Shown piece after piece: positions 37,350 through 48,822 of a DNA stretch of 60,000 nucleotides. Both the position numbers and the translations under genes were made by a program. The stretch spans positions 7,256,001 through 7,316,000 of the forward strand of contig OX442316.1 of NCBI GenBank assembly GCA_949358305.1. Reading direction: 5' to 3'. Within the stretch, counting starts at the first letter, position 1; every line of letters starts with the position of its first letter. The notes beneath the pieces were generated by a model. That model searched no databases. It had not been told where the DNA came from and worked only from the letters and a program-made list of their open reading frames with translations. The DNA is from Strigamia acuminata. Its lineage: Eukaryota; Arthropoda; Chilopoda; Geophilomorpha; Linotaeniidae.

Positions 37350-40300
37350 TTAACGACGATCCGTTTTTCCCATTTTTCGTTTACCAGCAAACAAGTGTTT
37401 GGGTTTCAAATCCACAATCTTTCGATCGCCTTCTCCTTTTCTCGCATTCCGGTTCATCGGCTTCTGAGCCTTCTTCGCCATCTTCTGCACCTTGAGTTGT
37501 GACTAAAAAATAAATCAAAGTAATTAAAAAACCAATTTCAAAATAAAAGAAATTAAAAATCGTACAGCAACATCACGAAGTCCGGATTGATCCCTGGGTA
37601 CTTTAGAACTACTTCTAACACGACCAGTAGAATCTTCTCGCAGTCGTTTAAGTGGACGACTCCTACTTCTATCTCTCGACACGCTTCGTGTGAAGTTAGC
37701 CTTAAATACAAAAAAATTATTAATTTAAACAAATTTAAAACTTCTGCAGCGTATATTACATTTCTAGTCTTCGACATATCGACGCCTAGCTCTTCCATTT
37801 CTCCCCTCAGTCTCTTCGCGCTGCGTCCTCTCACAGCAGTCCGAGGTAAACGGGGCTTCGGTGTATTTTTCAATCGCGATTCAATTGCAATCAGCTTTTT
37901 CTTCTCACGAATCCTAAATAACAACCAAGTAAATAAAAATATTAAGCTTTTAATTTAATTCTTCATACCGTCTCGCAATCTTGCGAATTGCTTTAGTTTC
38001 CTCATCATCCTCGCAATCATCATGATCATAATATCCACATGCGTCACGTTTCTCTTCACTTTCGATTAATTCCTCCAATTTCTAAAATAACAAATCAGCT
38101 AGTCACTTAATAAACAACGAAAAAAGTAATTTTACAAACCTTTAATATGTTTGGATCAATAAAATCAGCAACATTGTGTCCCTGCCAGATTTCAGGGATT
38201 TTGTCGTATTTTTCAACCTCATCTAAATCGTATCTCCTTTTCAAATCCAATATGTAATCATCGCCCATTTCCAACTCAATTTCACGCTCCAATTTTTCTT
38301 TTGGCACAATGTCAGTAATCATTTTATTCCTCTTCGAAACCACGTTGTCGGGTATAAATATAGGTCGTTCCTACAGCAAAATAATCCCAATTTTCAAAAT
38401 AAAAATTAAATTCCAACGCTTTACTCAATCATTTATACTAACTTTGTAATCTCGGACTTTAGGCACTGCTACGTGCAGACAATTCAGGATATCGTTGCCT
38501 CGTTTCGAATTAATTTTTGCGGTCACACGATGAGCCAATAGCCGTTCACAAGCCTAAAATAAAAAAAATTAAATTAAAATAATTAGACTACAAATTAGAA
38601 AAATTAGTAAATCGAACGAATTTTTTAATGCATCAGTCGGTTAAAAAGCTCGTTAGAAAGTATGTCGTCATAATTCATCAGAGTTGGATTCCATTTATCA
38701 TCATTTGCACTAAATTCCAAAAAAAACCCAATCAACTTATGCTTCACCTCTTGTTTCACATCCGCAATTCCTTCTTCCGTTAAGGTACTCATGGATAACA
38801 TAGTAACTTGAGGATTCTTCTCTTCCAGTTGTTTTAACAGTTCCTTCTGTTCTGGAGCCAAATCTTCGAGCCGAATGACGTCAATTTTATTCAACGCAAC
38901 TAGTAATGGCTTTAAAAAACAAAATAAAGATGGTAAGTCTCTTTAAACTCGCATTGTTCCATATTTCGATACCTTATTGCCAAATAACGGTGAGATGCTA
39001 TTAAACAGACCGATCTGTTCTTCGATAGACCTTCCACACTGCTCAGATATGTCTAAGACATACAACACAGCAGCACGAAGATGAGCCAGAGCAGTAATAG
39101 CTTGCATTTCGATTGTGTTTCGGTCTTCAAGAGGATGGTCCAAAATACCAGGTGTATCAACAACCTAAAATTGTAAACAATTTAAAATTTTTATCTTTTA
39201 AAATTTAAATTTCAGTTAATATTTACCTGCCATCTCAAATATTTGTAGTCCATGTGTCCTACAAACAGCGATTTTGTTGTAAATGCATAGGGCTGAACTT
39301 CAACGTCAGCTCGTGTAATCTAAAATCAAAATAAACATTAAAAAATGAAAAGAAAAAGGAGTTTTAAATTTAAAAAGTAACAAAATAAAAATTAATTATT
39401 TCATGCATCAGTCGGTTAAAAAGCTCATTGGAAAGTTTGTCGTCATTATTTCATCGGGGTTGAATTCATTATCATCATTTGCAATAATTTATTGCTCTGT
39501 TGAGTCTTACTTTGTTTATGAAGCTAGATTTTCCCACATTCGGAAAGCCACAAATAAGAATAGTTCTAGTATTGGGATCTATAGATGGAAGACGTGAAAG
39601 ATGCTGGCGCACTTGCTCCAAATATTGAAGCGGCTGATTTTGTCTTCGCATTATCGACACCATTCTGGAAAAAAGAATAAAAATTCATCACTGTTTCGTA
39701 TAATTAACTTCGAACAAAATAGTTTACCTTCCCAAAGCTGCTTTCTTCAGACATTTACAACGGTAAAGGGAATCGCCGTATTTTATTAGCCTCACGTATT
39801 CCTTAGCTACACTAGAGTAGAAAATAAGAAAAATTATTCAAACCATTCGTCTCGATTATTTTTTCTGTTTCTTATCCAATAATAAATCAATAATTATTAT
39901 AAATTATCAACAATAAAGTGTCAGACAAAGAATTTTATTTTGCACACGCCAGCAAGTCTTAAAACTCAAAAAATAACGTTTTAAGACGGAATAGGTGTGC
40001 CTTTTTTAAAGTGTAAAAAAAAAGAAAAATCTAATCACCTGTCGATACGATGTCTTGCACTGTTCATTTGACTCAGTGCTATTTTGTAATGGTCTTTGTC
40101 GTACAAAATGTTCATCAAATCGGCATAAAATGGATGCACATCCTAGATTAAATTGAATAAAAATTGTATTAAGGAATTTAATGATTTTTTTTTATATTAT
40201 TAAATTAAATTACCTCTAGTTTTGGAAAATCGGTTATAATTTGAGATAATTTATCATGAAAATTTTGTTGAGTGTATTTAATTTTTCGCGTGTAAAATGC

Positions 40301-40524
40301 ACGAATTCTCGATATTTTGTAGTGTTTGTGCACTACAGTCGGAGTCTTTCGTTGCGTTTTTGATAACACAATGTCCGTGAAATCCTATTTGAAAAAAAGA
40401 AAATGAACACGTGGATTAGATAGGCCTAAATTAAATGTGATAATGCCGGTAACATATTTGTTCAAAAGTAACTTACTTTGAAAGTTGGTACTACGGTAAC
40501 TTTTTTAAAATTATAGTGCGTCAT
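37350..40524 (-). CDS. GTPBP4: Nucleolar GTP-binding protein 1 (NOG1, GTPBP4)
   Basis: NOG1 is an essential GTPase of the OBG-HflX/NOG class that acts on pre-60S ribosomal particles in the nucleolus. Exons on the minus strand: 40477-40524, 40214-40384, 40039-40142, 39728-39811, 39511-39664, 39227-39319, 38973-39164, 38748-38909, 38443-38553, 38140-38370, 37969-38081, 37760-37913, 37566-37700 and 37350-37502. Phases all fit, giving 634 aa, about the length of the human protein. GTPase motifs: P-loop GFPNVGKSS (175-183), DTPG (221-224), NKID (289-292), and an SMSTLTEEG-type G5 region. The NOG-specific [11 protein letters not shown] and [10 protein letters not shown] blocks and a Lys/Arg-rich C-terminus follow. 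The start [18 protein letters not shown] is the normal family start. It lies tail to tail with the small secreted gene (103 bp) and head to head with ACBD5. Confidence 0.97.
38628..38709. repeat. 82-bp intronic repeat, copy 1 (NOG1 intron 8)
   Basis: This starts ATGCATCAGTCGGTTAAAAA and is about 85% identical to the block at 39403-39483. It lies in the same orientation, inside the intron between exons 8 and 9. On the minus strand it is open and would follow directly in frame from exon 8 if the intron were retained. Confidence 0.85.
39403..39483. repeat. 81-bp intronic repeat, copy 2 (NOG1 intron 5)
   Basis: Partner of the block at 38628-38709. Both share ATGCATCAGTCGGTTAAAAA at one end and ATCATCATTTGCA at the other. 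This copy carries small indels that break the minus-strand open frame. Confidence 0.85.
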
Positions 40525-41002
40525 TTTTTCAAATTGGTCTTAACAATTTATGTACAACGGGAGAGAATATATTTAAACTTATCGTGATGGCGATACCACG
40601 CCGCACTCCTCCACAGGATCTGGCAGACCGTTGCGTAGTGTGAACAACTGACGCTAGGCGTATACGTGGCAGTGTGGCAATATTTCACAAAATAAATTCA
40701 TTTTATTTTTACTTACTGTTAAATTCACTTTATTATTTCGAAATTTATTTTTGTTTAAGATCTATAACAACACATTTTTTTATCTAAAAGAATTAAAAAC
40801 TTATTCATTTGAACAAAAGATGGCGGATATGTTTACAAGTGGCGCTGTCCGTGTCAATTTATGTAATTTCCGAGTCGAGTTGTAACTCATCAGGGAATCC
40901 ACAACGCAGGCTCATTCAGAGCCACAAATGAGGATCGATGATTGATAATTATTTATACGCGTGATATTATATAGAATATAGATCTTATACCAACTCGAAA
41001 AA
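40525..41002. promoter_or_regulatory. Bidirectional promoter between NOG1 and ACBD5
   Basis: Only 478 bp separate the two start codons. The interval contains AAGATGGCGGA (40817-40827), a near-perfect YY1/PHO-type motif common in promoters of housekeeping and ribosome genes. CAAGTGGCGC (40836-40845), one base away from the arthropod CTCF core, follows it. No TATA box is obvious, as expected for a housekeeping pair. Confidence 0.5.
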
Positions 41003-44000
41003 ATGACAACAACAGCCGTTTGTCCCGCTAGCACCGAGGAATTATTCAATGCAGCAGTCGACGTAATAAGGGATTTACCAAAAAATGGTAAATATAGATT
41101 TAAAAAATCAATTTATTTGTCTACGACTTGCGAAATGAATCTTCCTCGTTGAACACTCGAGTACTTCGAGTTTTCAACTTACAACGTCTCGTCAACTTTT
41201 GACCGAATTTATTTCGCCATGTCGTTGAAACTTAAAGAGGCCATCACAACTTAAAATATAAAAAAAATAAAATAAAATAAAATAAAGTTTTAATTAAATT
41301 ACAACGATAGAAAGATAAAGGCGCATCGAATAACAGATATTTTCAAAAAAATAATTGATCATATTTCAGGATCTTATCAGCCGTCTTATCAATTGATGCT
41401 TCGCTTTTACGGTTTTTATAAGCAAGCGACTCAAGGACCATGTGATCAAGCAAAGCCAGCATTTTGGGACGTTGTCGGGAAAGTGAAATGGTAATAAATT
41501 AAATTAGGAAAATAATAATATCATTTAAATCCATCTGTGCAGATGTTTAAATAAAACTTCCTTGTAGGGAGGCGTGGAACAAATTAGGAGATATGCCTAA
41601 AGAAGAAGCTATGGAACAATATATTGAAGAACTGAAAAAGGTGTGTACTTTAATGTCACGTGACAATACCACCGAACATTGAGGTGACTAATAAATAATT
41701 GATTTTTGATAGCAAGTGTTTGTATATTAATAGACAAATTGATTATTTTATCGAGAGATTTTATCAAAAAGAATATTTTGATATAAATCTCTTTTTTTCT
41801 TTTTTTTGTTTGAACAATAACAATGATGAGTGAAATTACGCACAAAACTCTAAATTTAAATTAGAAATTTTTGCAATGTTTGTATGATACAGTCGAGCCT
41901 CTTTATCGGTTCGTTATAACGAAAATTTTGTTACAACGAGGTTCGACTGTATACAATTGTTTGGTATTTGTTTCTGTTGAGTCTTAATTATTCGTTGTTT
42001 ACCAATCAACCTATAAAAATAGCTCTTACTAAGATCTGTGGACATCGAAATTAACAGAATGTGATCAAATGTTGCACCCAAATGATGTGGAAATAATACA
42101 TTGAATTCATTCTCTTAATTTTGATACGGATCATCCAATATCTGATTTTATTTGGTTTATTTCGCTTGGTGTGTTCATGTTAATTGTAAAAGTGCCTCCA
42201 AACCAAATGATATGAATATTTTATGCAGAATTAGGAACTAACGCTTAACAAGTATAAATATTTTTAATTTTTTAAAAATTTATAGCTATTAAGTTAATGA
42301 ATAATAGTTTAGTGACATTATATTTTCACATATTTTTCCTGCTGCTGTTTTTCATTCTCTTTAATCAAATTAACAAGTTACGGCAGTCGCTTTTGTAAAG
42401 CTTAACGCATACTTCTTTTCTTGTTTAATAATACTAATTGACGTTTCTAGTTTACGACCCCCGGAATCATTTTTATAGCTAGAACAGGATTTGATTTTGT
42501 AGTTTAGATTTTATTTAACTTTAAAAAATGAAATTTTAGCTTGCGCATGATTTTATTTTGAGGTAAAAACTACATACAAATCATTCAAAAAGGTTTTTTT
42601 TTCTTCATTTCTCATTGGATTTTAAGCAAATAATCGAGATGGTCACTCAGCATCGTCATGAGGTGAGTATTTTTCATACTTTATTTGTAAAAGAAAAAAC
42701 TTTTTTGATTGAGTTCTGCATCTTGAAATTAGAGGATCATGTTTTTCTAGTCTTATTTTATGCATGAAAATGTTCATTTTATTTTATTGTTTGCTAAATA
42801 GTGTGGTAAGACATTATTTATGCTGCATGTTTCGCACATTTTTGTATGTTTGGATTACGTTTGCTCGTAATAATTTTGGTTTAAAGTAGCTAATAGAATA
42901 TATGCACGCACTGCTTTGCAGGCAGCGAAAGATTGCATTGGATCAGTTTCTGCTGCAGAACAAGCTCAGGTAATAATTCGCATTTGAAATTTCTAAGTTC
43001 AATATTTAACGGTGGAGGTGCTCTTTTATAGGTTGTTAGAATTTTATTTGGCTTGTATAAAATTTATCACTTTCTATCTAAAAGACATACAGTGTTGAGG
43101 AGGACAGTTTTAAATGTAATGACCTGGTTTTGGTTTTTATTTTTTTAATTTATTTTGAAAATATAATTTATTTTGCGTTTAAAAATGTTTTAATGTTTTT
43201 GATGTTTTTTGCTTGATTTTAGATCGTGGAAACGATGTCTTATACGGAAAATATCGAGAAGTTCATGGATGTTCTAGGACCATTTTATGAATTTTTGGAT
43301 ATGGACGCAAAACAACTTACTAATGGAGATGGTAAAACCAATTATTATATTCTCAAATTGTTTTTGTTGATGTATTTGGTAATATTTACCAAAATGTAAA
43401 CAGATTTACAGTTGAGACTCGTTATAATGAATCCCAAGGGACCCAAAAAATCGGTTAGTTATAACGAAAGTTCGTTTTATTGAAATTTTTTAACATGGTG
43501 TTCTATGGCCAGCCAACCAAACCAGCCATTTTTAGGTATTTGTTATTAGGAGAAAAGCGTTGTGACCAACTGGCAGCCGCCGCCGCCAGTCGGCACTGGC
43601 AACATCAACAAGAGGATCCTCAGCAGCTCCTACGACTTATCGTCGGAGCTGCGTCCTGATTGCAGCCAATCAGGACAGAGGATTACACAAGGTCTCCTCG
43701 TGGCTTGACCGCCATCTTGGAGACAGTTCGATCTCCAGTCCCGTGCTGACTGGTTGTGAGAGCTCTACGATGAAGGAGACGATGGCGACTGCTGTCGCAA
43801 CACGAGGCGTGATCGCTCTCAAGTCCGACATGACTTGAGGCGACTCGTTAGCCGTGCTGCGAGGCACGGCAAGGCAAATGTAATCCGACCACGCTGCCCA
43901 TGTGGTCCTCGACCATGTGGTCAGCGGTTGGACTGGGCTGGGTTGCTGCAAGGCAACCCAGCGACCTAGGCGATAACACGGTGAACGCACAACCCCTAGA

Positions 44001-45605
44001 CAACCACAATAAAGATATTCAATCAAAACTGTGTGTTCTCTGTGTTGTATTTAATCGTGAATGGTGTCCAAACGCCCCATGGTCCTCCCCTGGCCATGAG
44101 GCGACCGACCGCCACTCACAGCGTTATATCGCGATTCATTATAACAATATTCGACTGTAGTATAAATATATTTTTTTAGGCCAAAAATTTGAATTTTTAC
44201 TAAAAATCGAACATTCATTTACAATATTAACTTTTTTGTGATTTTTTTAAAAATTTGTTGCATTTTTTTTAAAGAAACTTTTTAATAATTTCACAACTTT
44301 AACACGCGGAAGTGAAATAATTTCTATACATTGATAAAACAGCTGTTTAAACGAATCTTTTCTTTTGTTAGTAGTTTTGAATTTTGTACAACAGCAAACA
44401 ATTTGAGAGGAAATTTAAATTCTATCTTTATATTTTTAAAGAAAAATACTATTATCTTTTTTTTAGGTATTCTTGTCAACGGATCAGGCGATGCACAATT
44501 ACTAGAAAAAGGAAATATTATTCGTAAAAGTAAAGAGATTTTATCCGAAAAATACACGAGTGATTCTGACAGCGAAAATGACGAATATGCCGATCCCATT
44601 GAAGTTCAAATAGACGACATTGTAAAAGAAACTATCAAACATTTATATTAATAATAATAAAAAAAAAATAATAACTACAACTAACGCCGTAAATTTTATT
44701 CTTATTTTCATCAATTTAGAAAATTCTAAAAAAAATTGTTACGGACCACAATGACAATGACAGTGGATTTGCTGATCAAGTGGAATTTTCTCGCTCTCAC
44801 AATTTACAAAACGGAAATGGCCACCAATTAAATGGTTTGGCGAACAGAGATTGGGCGCCGTACTCCTCCGGCGAAAACTACAACTCGTGCGATGAACCCC
44901 CAGTCGGAACAACCGTCAAAGGCCTTATTGCAAGAGGCGGGGGCGACGAGGACGGTGTCAGTGGTGCTGGTGGACCAATCGGTCAAAGACGTGGCAACCA
45001 ATCAGCTGAAAACCGCCGCCAAAGTGGTTTCAGAGGTATTTAAATGAATTAAAATAACTTAAAATTGAATAATTAATTTTTTGGGGCGTTTTAGAGTCTT
45101 TGAATCAACCAAATTTCGGTTCATTAGAGCGGCAAGTTGTATCAACAGGAGTTGGCGGTAGTGGCAGAGGGGGACCAGGAAATAGCGAACATCTTCCTGA
45201 TAACATTAGTGAGCAAATCGCTGTGGCTTTATTACGGCTTCAACGGGACATGGACAGTGTATTGGCGCGCCTTAATGTGCTCGAGACTGTTGCTCTTGCA
45301 CAACACAATACAGTGCAAGAACGATTCGGCACACATTTGACTATACGTCACGATGTAATTACGCGCTTAAACTGATGAAAAATGAAACATTAATATTTTT
45401 TAAATTTATTTTTTAGTCGCGTTCGAAACGGTGGTGGCCGTTTAAAGACATGTCTTGTCGTTCGTTTCTATTTTTTCTCACGTGGCCTATTATTGTACAC
45501 GTGATCATAAAAATATTAGCTAGTAGACGAGCTAGGTAAGTCGGCAACTTGAGTTTTGAAGCGTTTTAATTTATTTTAATTTTTAGGCGTCGTTTGAACT
45601 GTTGA
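41003..45605 (+). CDS. ACBD5: Acyl-CoA-binding domain-containing protein 5 (peroxisomal, tail-anchored)
   Basis: ACBD5 binds very-long-chain acyl-CoA and tethers peroxisomes to the ER. Exons: 41003-41087, 41370-41490, 41568-41640, 42627-42662, 42922-42969, 43223-43331, 44467-44621, 44720-45035, 45095-45354, 45417-45535 and 45587-45605. All are phase-consistent, giving 446 aa. The acyl-CoA-binding domain spans about residues 8 to 140 ([37 protein letters not shown]). There is an FFAT-like EYADPIE (197-203) after an acidic tract, a Gly/Arg-rich middle, a coiled coil starting [16 protein letters not shown], then a C-terminal hydrophobic anchor [18 protein letters not shown] and a basic tail. Exons 4 and 5 (12 and 16 codons) split the end of the acyl-CoA-binding domain. 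Skipping them gives the usual KK-IVETM junction and 418 aa. Intron 3 holds a 60-bp MITE; intron 6 holds a MITE carrying a solo LTR. Confidence 0.95.
41266..41286. repeat. AAATA microsatellite in ACBD5 intron 1
   Basis: About four ATAAA units. Confidence 0.8.
41890..41949. mobile_element. 60-bp miniature pogo-like element
   Basis: The ends CAGTCGAGCC and GAGGTTCGACTG are inverted copies of the termini seen at 17.07 and 43.41 kb, flanked by TA (41888-41889 and 41950-41951). Almost the whole element is palindromic (TTCGTTATAACGAA in the middle). It is a heavily deleted non-autonomous copy. Confidence 0.8.
43409..44157. mobile_element. Pogo-like MITE in ACBD5 intron 6, interrupted by a solo LTR
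   Basis: The left end is CAGTTGAGACTCGTTATAAT and the right end CATTATAACAATATTCGACTG, flanked by TA (43407-43408 and 44158-44159). The first 100 bp match the 17.07-kb copy, including the shared TTTTTTAACATGGTGTTCT. Without the inserted LTR the element would be about 185 bp. It has no transposase. Confidence 0.8.
43561..44120. mobile_element. Solo LTR of an LTR retrotransposon (560 bp)
   Basis: The block starts TGTGACCAAC and ends CCACTCACA, giving the TG...CA ends and short terminal inverted repeat of an LTR. It is flanked by a 4-bp duplication GCGT (43557-43560 and 44121-44124). Its base composition is much richer in GC than its surroundings. It contains AATAAA (44008-44013) followed by a GT-rich stretch, as in the R/U5 part of an LTR, and a 9-bp hairpin at 43938-43961. 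No internal retroelement sequence is present, which is the mark of LTR-LTR recombination. Whether it is Gypsy or BEL type cannot be told. Confidence 0.75.
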
Positions 45606-46381
45606 TCTTGGATGGAAACGTTTTTATGTCACTGGGAGTTTATAGGACATGGGTTGATTGCAATGGATTTTTACTATTTAGTGAACAAATTACATTGCAT
45701 AAATATTTTGATAATTATGCAATTTTTTTTAAACAAAATATTGTAAAATGTGTGCATGAAACATGGTGGCAAATTCTGTTTTACTCATTTCAGAACAGAG
45801 AAACGATTTTCGATGCTATTTTATTACGTTGAAATTATGGTTTTTCGATTTGATATTTTATATTTAAAGTGTAAAGATGGGGGTCACTTTGTGATTTCTT
45901 TTTATGTGTAAATTTCCATTGTTGCTGTATGTTTTATTTTTGTTTTTTTTTCTCCGAAATGGAATCAAGAATGAAATTGTTTTCACGGTTTTGTAAATTG
46001 TAAATGTGTATTAAATTAACTGCATTGAATATTTTTTTTTTAGTATATTTACGGTATATTTTATACATTTTTTTAAAAAAATTACAAATTTTGGTATACA
46101 AAATATGTTACACCATTTATTACCAATACAAAAAGAAAGAAGAAAAAAATAAATCACAAACACGAAACTAACAAAATTTGAGCAAAATAAATGATTTGTT
46201 CAGAATGGAATGTGGATCACAGCAGCATATCAAACATCAATTTCGGTATAATTAAAAAAATCATCTACTTAAATACTTTTTTTGGTACAAATTTTAGCTA
46301 TATACAATACAACACAAAAATATAAAATAGGCACAATCTTAATCATTGGCTAGAAAATGGATATTTTGGTTGTACAACTAT
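45606..46381. other. Convergent 3' flanks of ACBD5 and LMBR1
   Basis: No gene. ATTAAA near 46010 may serve ACBD5 on the plus strand. AATAAA on the minus strand near 46115 may serve LMBR1. Confidence 0.5.
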
Positions 46382-48822
46382 TCAATCATCTTTGGCATCA
46401 GAAATTGTACGATTCTTCAGTCTGATCAGCGTTCTACGCAAGGGCGATGTAAACTTCACAAATAAAGACAACGCTAACACAATTATGAAAGTCACATTGT
46501 AGGAAAGCACGATGAAAAAGTTACCCAGCCACTCAATGCGGCCAAAGTCACCCAATAAATCAAAATTTGTTATTCCTAAAATTAAAAATTACAAAATAAA
46601 TAAATCACTCATTTATTTAAAATCCAAAACGAAGCAACACACCTAACGTTCTTGATAGAAGCGGCACCGCTGAATTCAGAATTAAGAGTACAGCACAATT
46701 TGAAATAACATATATCATGGAAGTTTTATGCCGTTTCGGTTGCATTTTTGAAAAATAAGGCAATGTGTAGAAACCAACCCCGCTGGTCACTATCAAATAC
46801 CTAGAAAACAACATTTAAACTAAACTCCGAAACAAAAAACAAAAATTAATCCACTAATTACAAAATTAAGACAATTTCCAGAGCAGCACCGTACGGTCCT
46901 AGTGACGACAGCGACGTGATACCCAATGAAAATTGCTGAGTACTTATTGGCAGTGCCTTAAACCCAATCAACAGTTGAAGTGTGTTCTGGAGAACTACAC
47001 AAAACGTTACGACCTATATCAAAAAATATATAAATCACATTTTTATTACACATTTTTACTAATACTTACTGACAGTAACAATAAAGCGATCGTAACCAAT
47101 GGGTAAATCACATAGCTTTGAAATGACGAAGCCTTTCCCTGTTTTTCTACAAATAAATTAATAAATACAAATACAATTACAATACCAATTTATTTTACTT
47201 GCCAAAATAAACATTTCTTACCCAAAATTTTCCTCTCAGCTTCAACCTGAGCCAACTTAAACTCGAGATCGTTTTTACCATTTTGGAATGATGCCCAGTA
47301 TTCTGTAAACAAAGGTTGCTGTCGTTAAAAATAACTCTCGCAAAGAAATAAAATTATAAACACCTGATTTCGTAGCATTAACTAATTTGCGTCTCAAGTT
47401 ATCCTCTTCAAATTTCTTCACGAAGTATAACTCTTCGGTGTTCCCATGAAACTACATAAGAATTATTTATAGTAACACCAGCCAATAAAAATCATAATTA
47501 TAGACATACCTTGGGTTTAACCAAGAGCTGCCCCGTTACTGTAAACAATTTTGTAAAGCCTAGAGGTGTACATACTAGGGCACAACTTTTTGTTAATAAA
47601 ATTGATATACTTAGCTAAAACAAAATATTAATTATATTTATCATTATTAACTTACAAAGTAGCATCAAAGCGCCCAGGAAAGACATACACGAATACAAGA
47701 ACGGCAAGTAATAACTCCAAACATCTTGAAAAACAAATAAACAAAATCAATATTTTCTATATTTTTCATTTATTTGAATAATTAAAGCAAAAAATATAAA
47801 AATTATATAATTACGAATTTACTTACTCTCCAACAGACTCGGAGCTTGTGAATTCAAACAGTAGAAAATAAATTGCCAACGATAAAGAAAAACATTGTTA
47901 AAATACTTACTGAATAAGGAATCTAGACTAGATCGACCTTGGTCTATTAGTGCTGACAAAATGTATGTCATGCCCAGGACGGCCAGAAATAATAATGTCA
48001 GGACTACAAACGTTTCATACACCCTGGCCATAATTCCCTAAACAATAAAAATTACCATTGCTTGATTCCGCCTAACATTTTTTTTAATTTATCTGCAAAT
48101 AAAAACACCTTTCTTGATCCCGAAAATCCTTCAGCCTCGGTAAACAGATACGCAAACGGGAGTAGAAGAAAGAGGGACACATTGGAGAATAAAAAAATGT
48201 GATTCCATAAACCTGAAAGTGTATTAAAATGTAATTAAAAAGCAATTATAATTTGACTTTATCGTACCATGAATCAAGGAACTGTTTAACCATTGTACAT
48301 AATAACTTTTTGGGTACAACAACAGCACTTCGTTGCTTATGATTGATATTGGAAGTAGTAGGGCGGCTCCTATTGATATTGCCATAGAAAACGTACACAT
48401 CCATAAACTGGGATTGAATAAAAATAAATAAATTAAACAAAATTCACTCGACGAGATGGTATTTGTTATTTCGTACGATATTCTGTTGACTACAGCATCT
48501 TCGTCATCCCCATAGCATTCCTCTTTGTCCTTCCTTTTAAATGTGCTTATGGTTGCGTAAGATATCACATACAAAATTGTGAAGAGAAGCAAAAAGATCT
48601 AATAAAATAAAATAAAATAGAAAAAAAATAAATATTATTTTTTTTATCAGTCATATTGTTCTTTAACAATAAAAAATGACCAAAAAAAAAGAAATAATAC
48701 AAACATGATGTTGGGTACAGATATAATAACTGTACTGACGCCCACCTAATCGCATCACTTACTATGTATTCTCTGACTGTATTATGAAATATTTGTTCTC
48801 GAAAATCAGTTTCATCATCCAT
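46382..48822 (-). CDS. LMBR1: LMBR1/LMBR1L-family nine-helix membrane protein
   Basis: The family are plasma-membrane proteins; vertebrate LMBR1L is the lipocalin-1-interacting receptor and a regulator of Wnt signalling. Arthropods usually have one member, so LMBR1 versus LMBR1L cannot be decided. Exons on the minus strand: 48763-48822, 48477-48598, 48268-48407, 48109-48212, 47911-48037, 47656-47724, 47510-47574, 47364-47451, 47222-47302, 47070-47146, 46862-47013, 46643-46800 and 46382-46575. Phases all close, giving 478 aa versus about 490 in human. Conserved blocks are EDAVVNRIS, LLPISIISNEVLL, WLNSSLIHGLWN, LCTPLGFTKLFTVTGQLLVK, SAVPLLSRTLG and WLGNFFIVLSYN. A charged loop lies between helices 5 and 6. 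Confidence 0.95.

Noticed and set aside
38625-38747. C-terminal extension of NOG1 by reading through intron 8
   Set aside because: Family alignment requires exon 8 (ending VKQE) to join exon 9 ([10 protein letters not shown]). The extension ends at a stop and would remove the whole NOG C-terminal domain.
43670-44160. Two GC-rich open frames on both strands near 43.7-44.1 kb
   Set aside because: They lie inside the solo LTR, whose high GC content produces long frames. They have no retroelement protein features.
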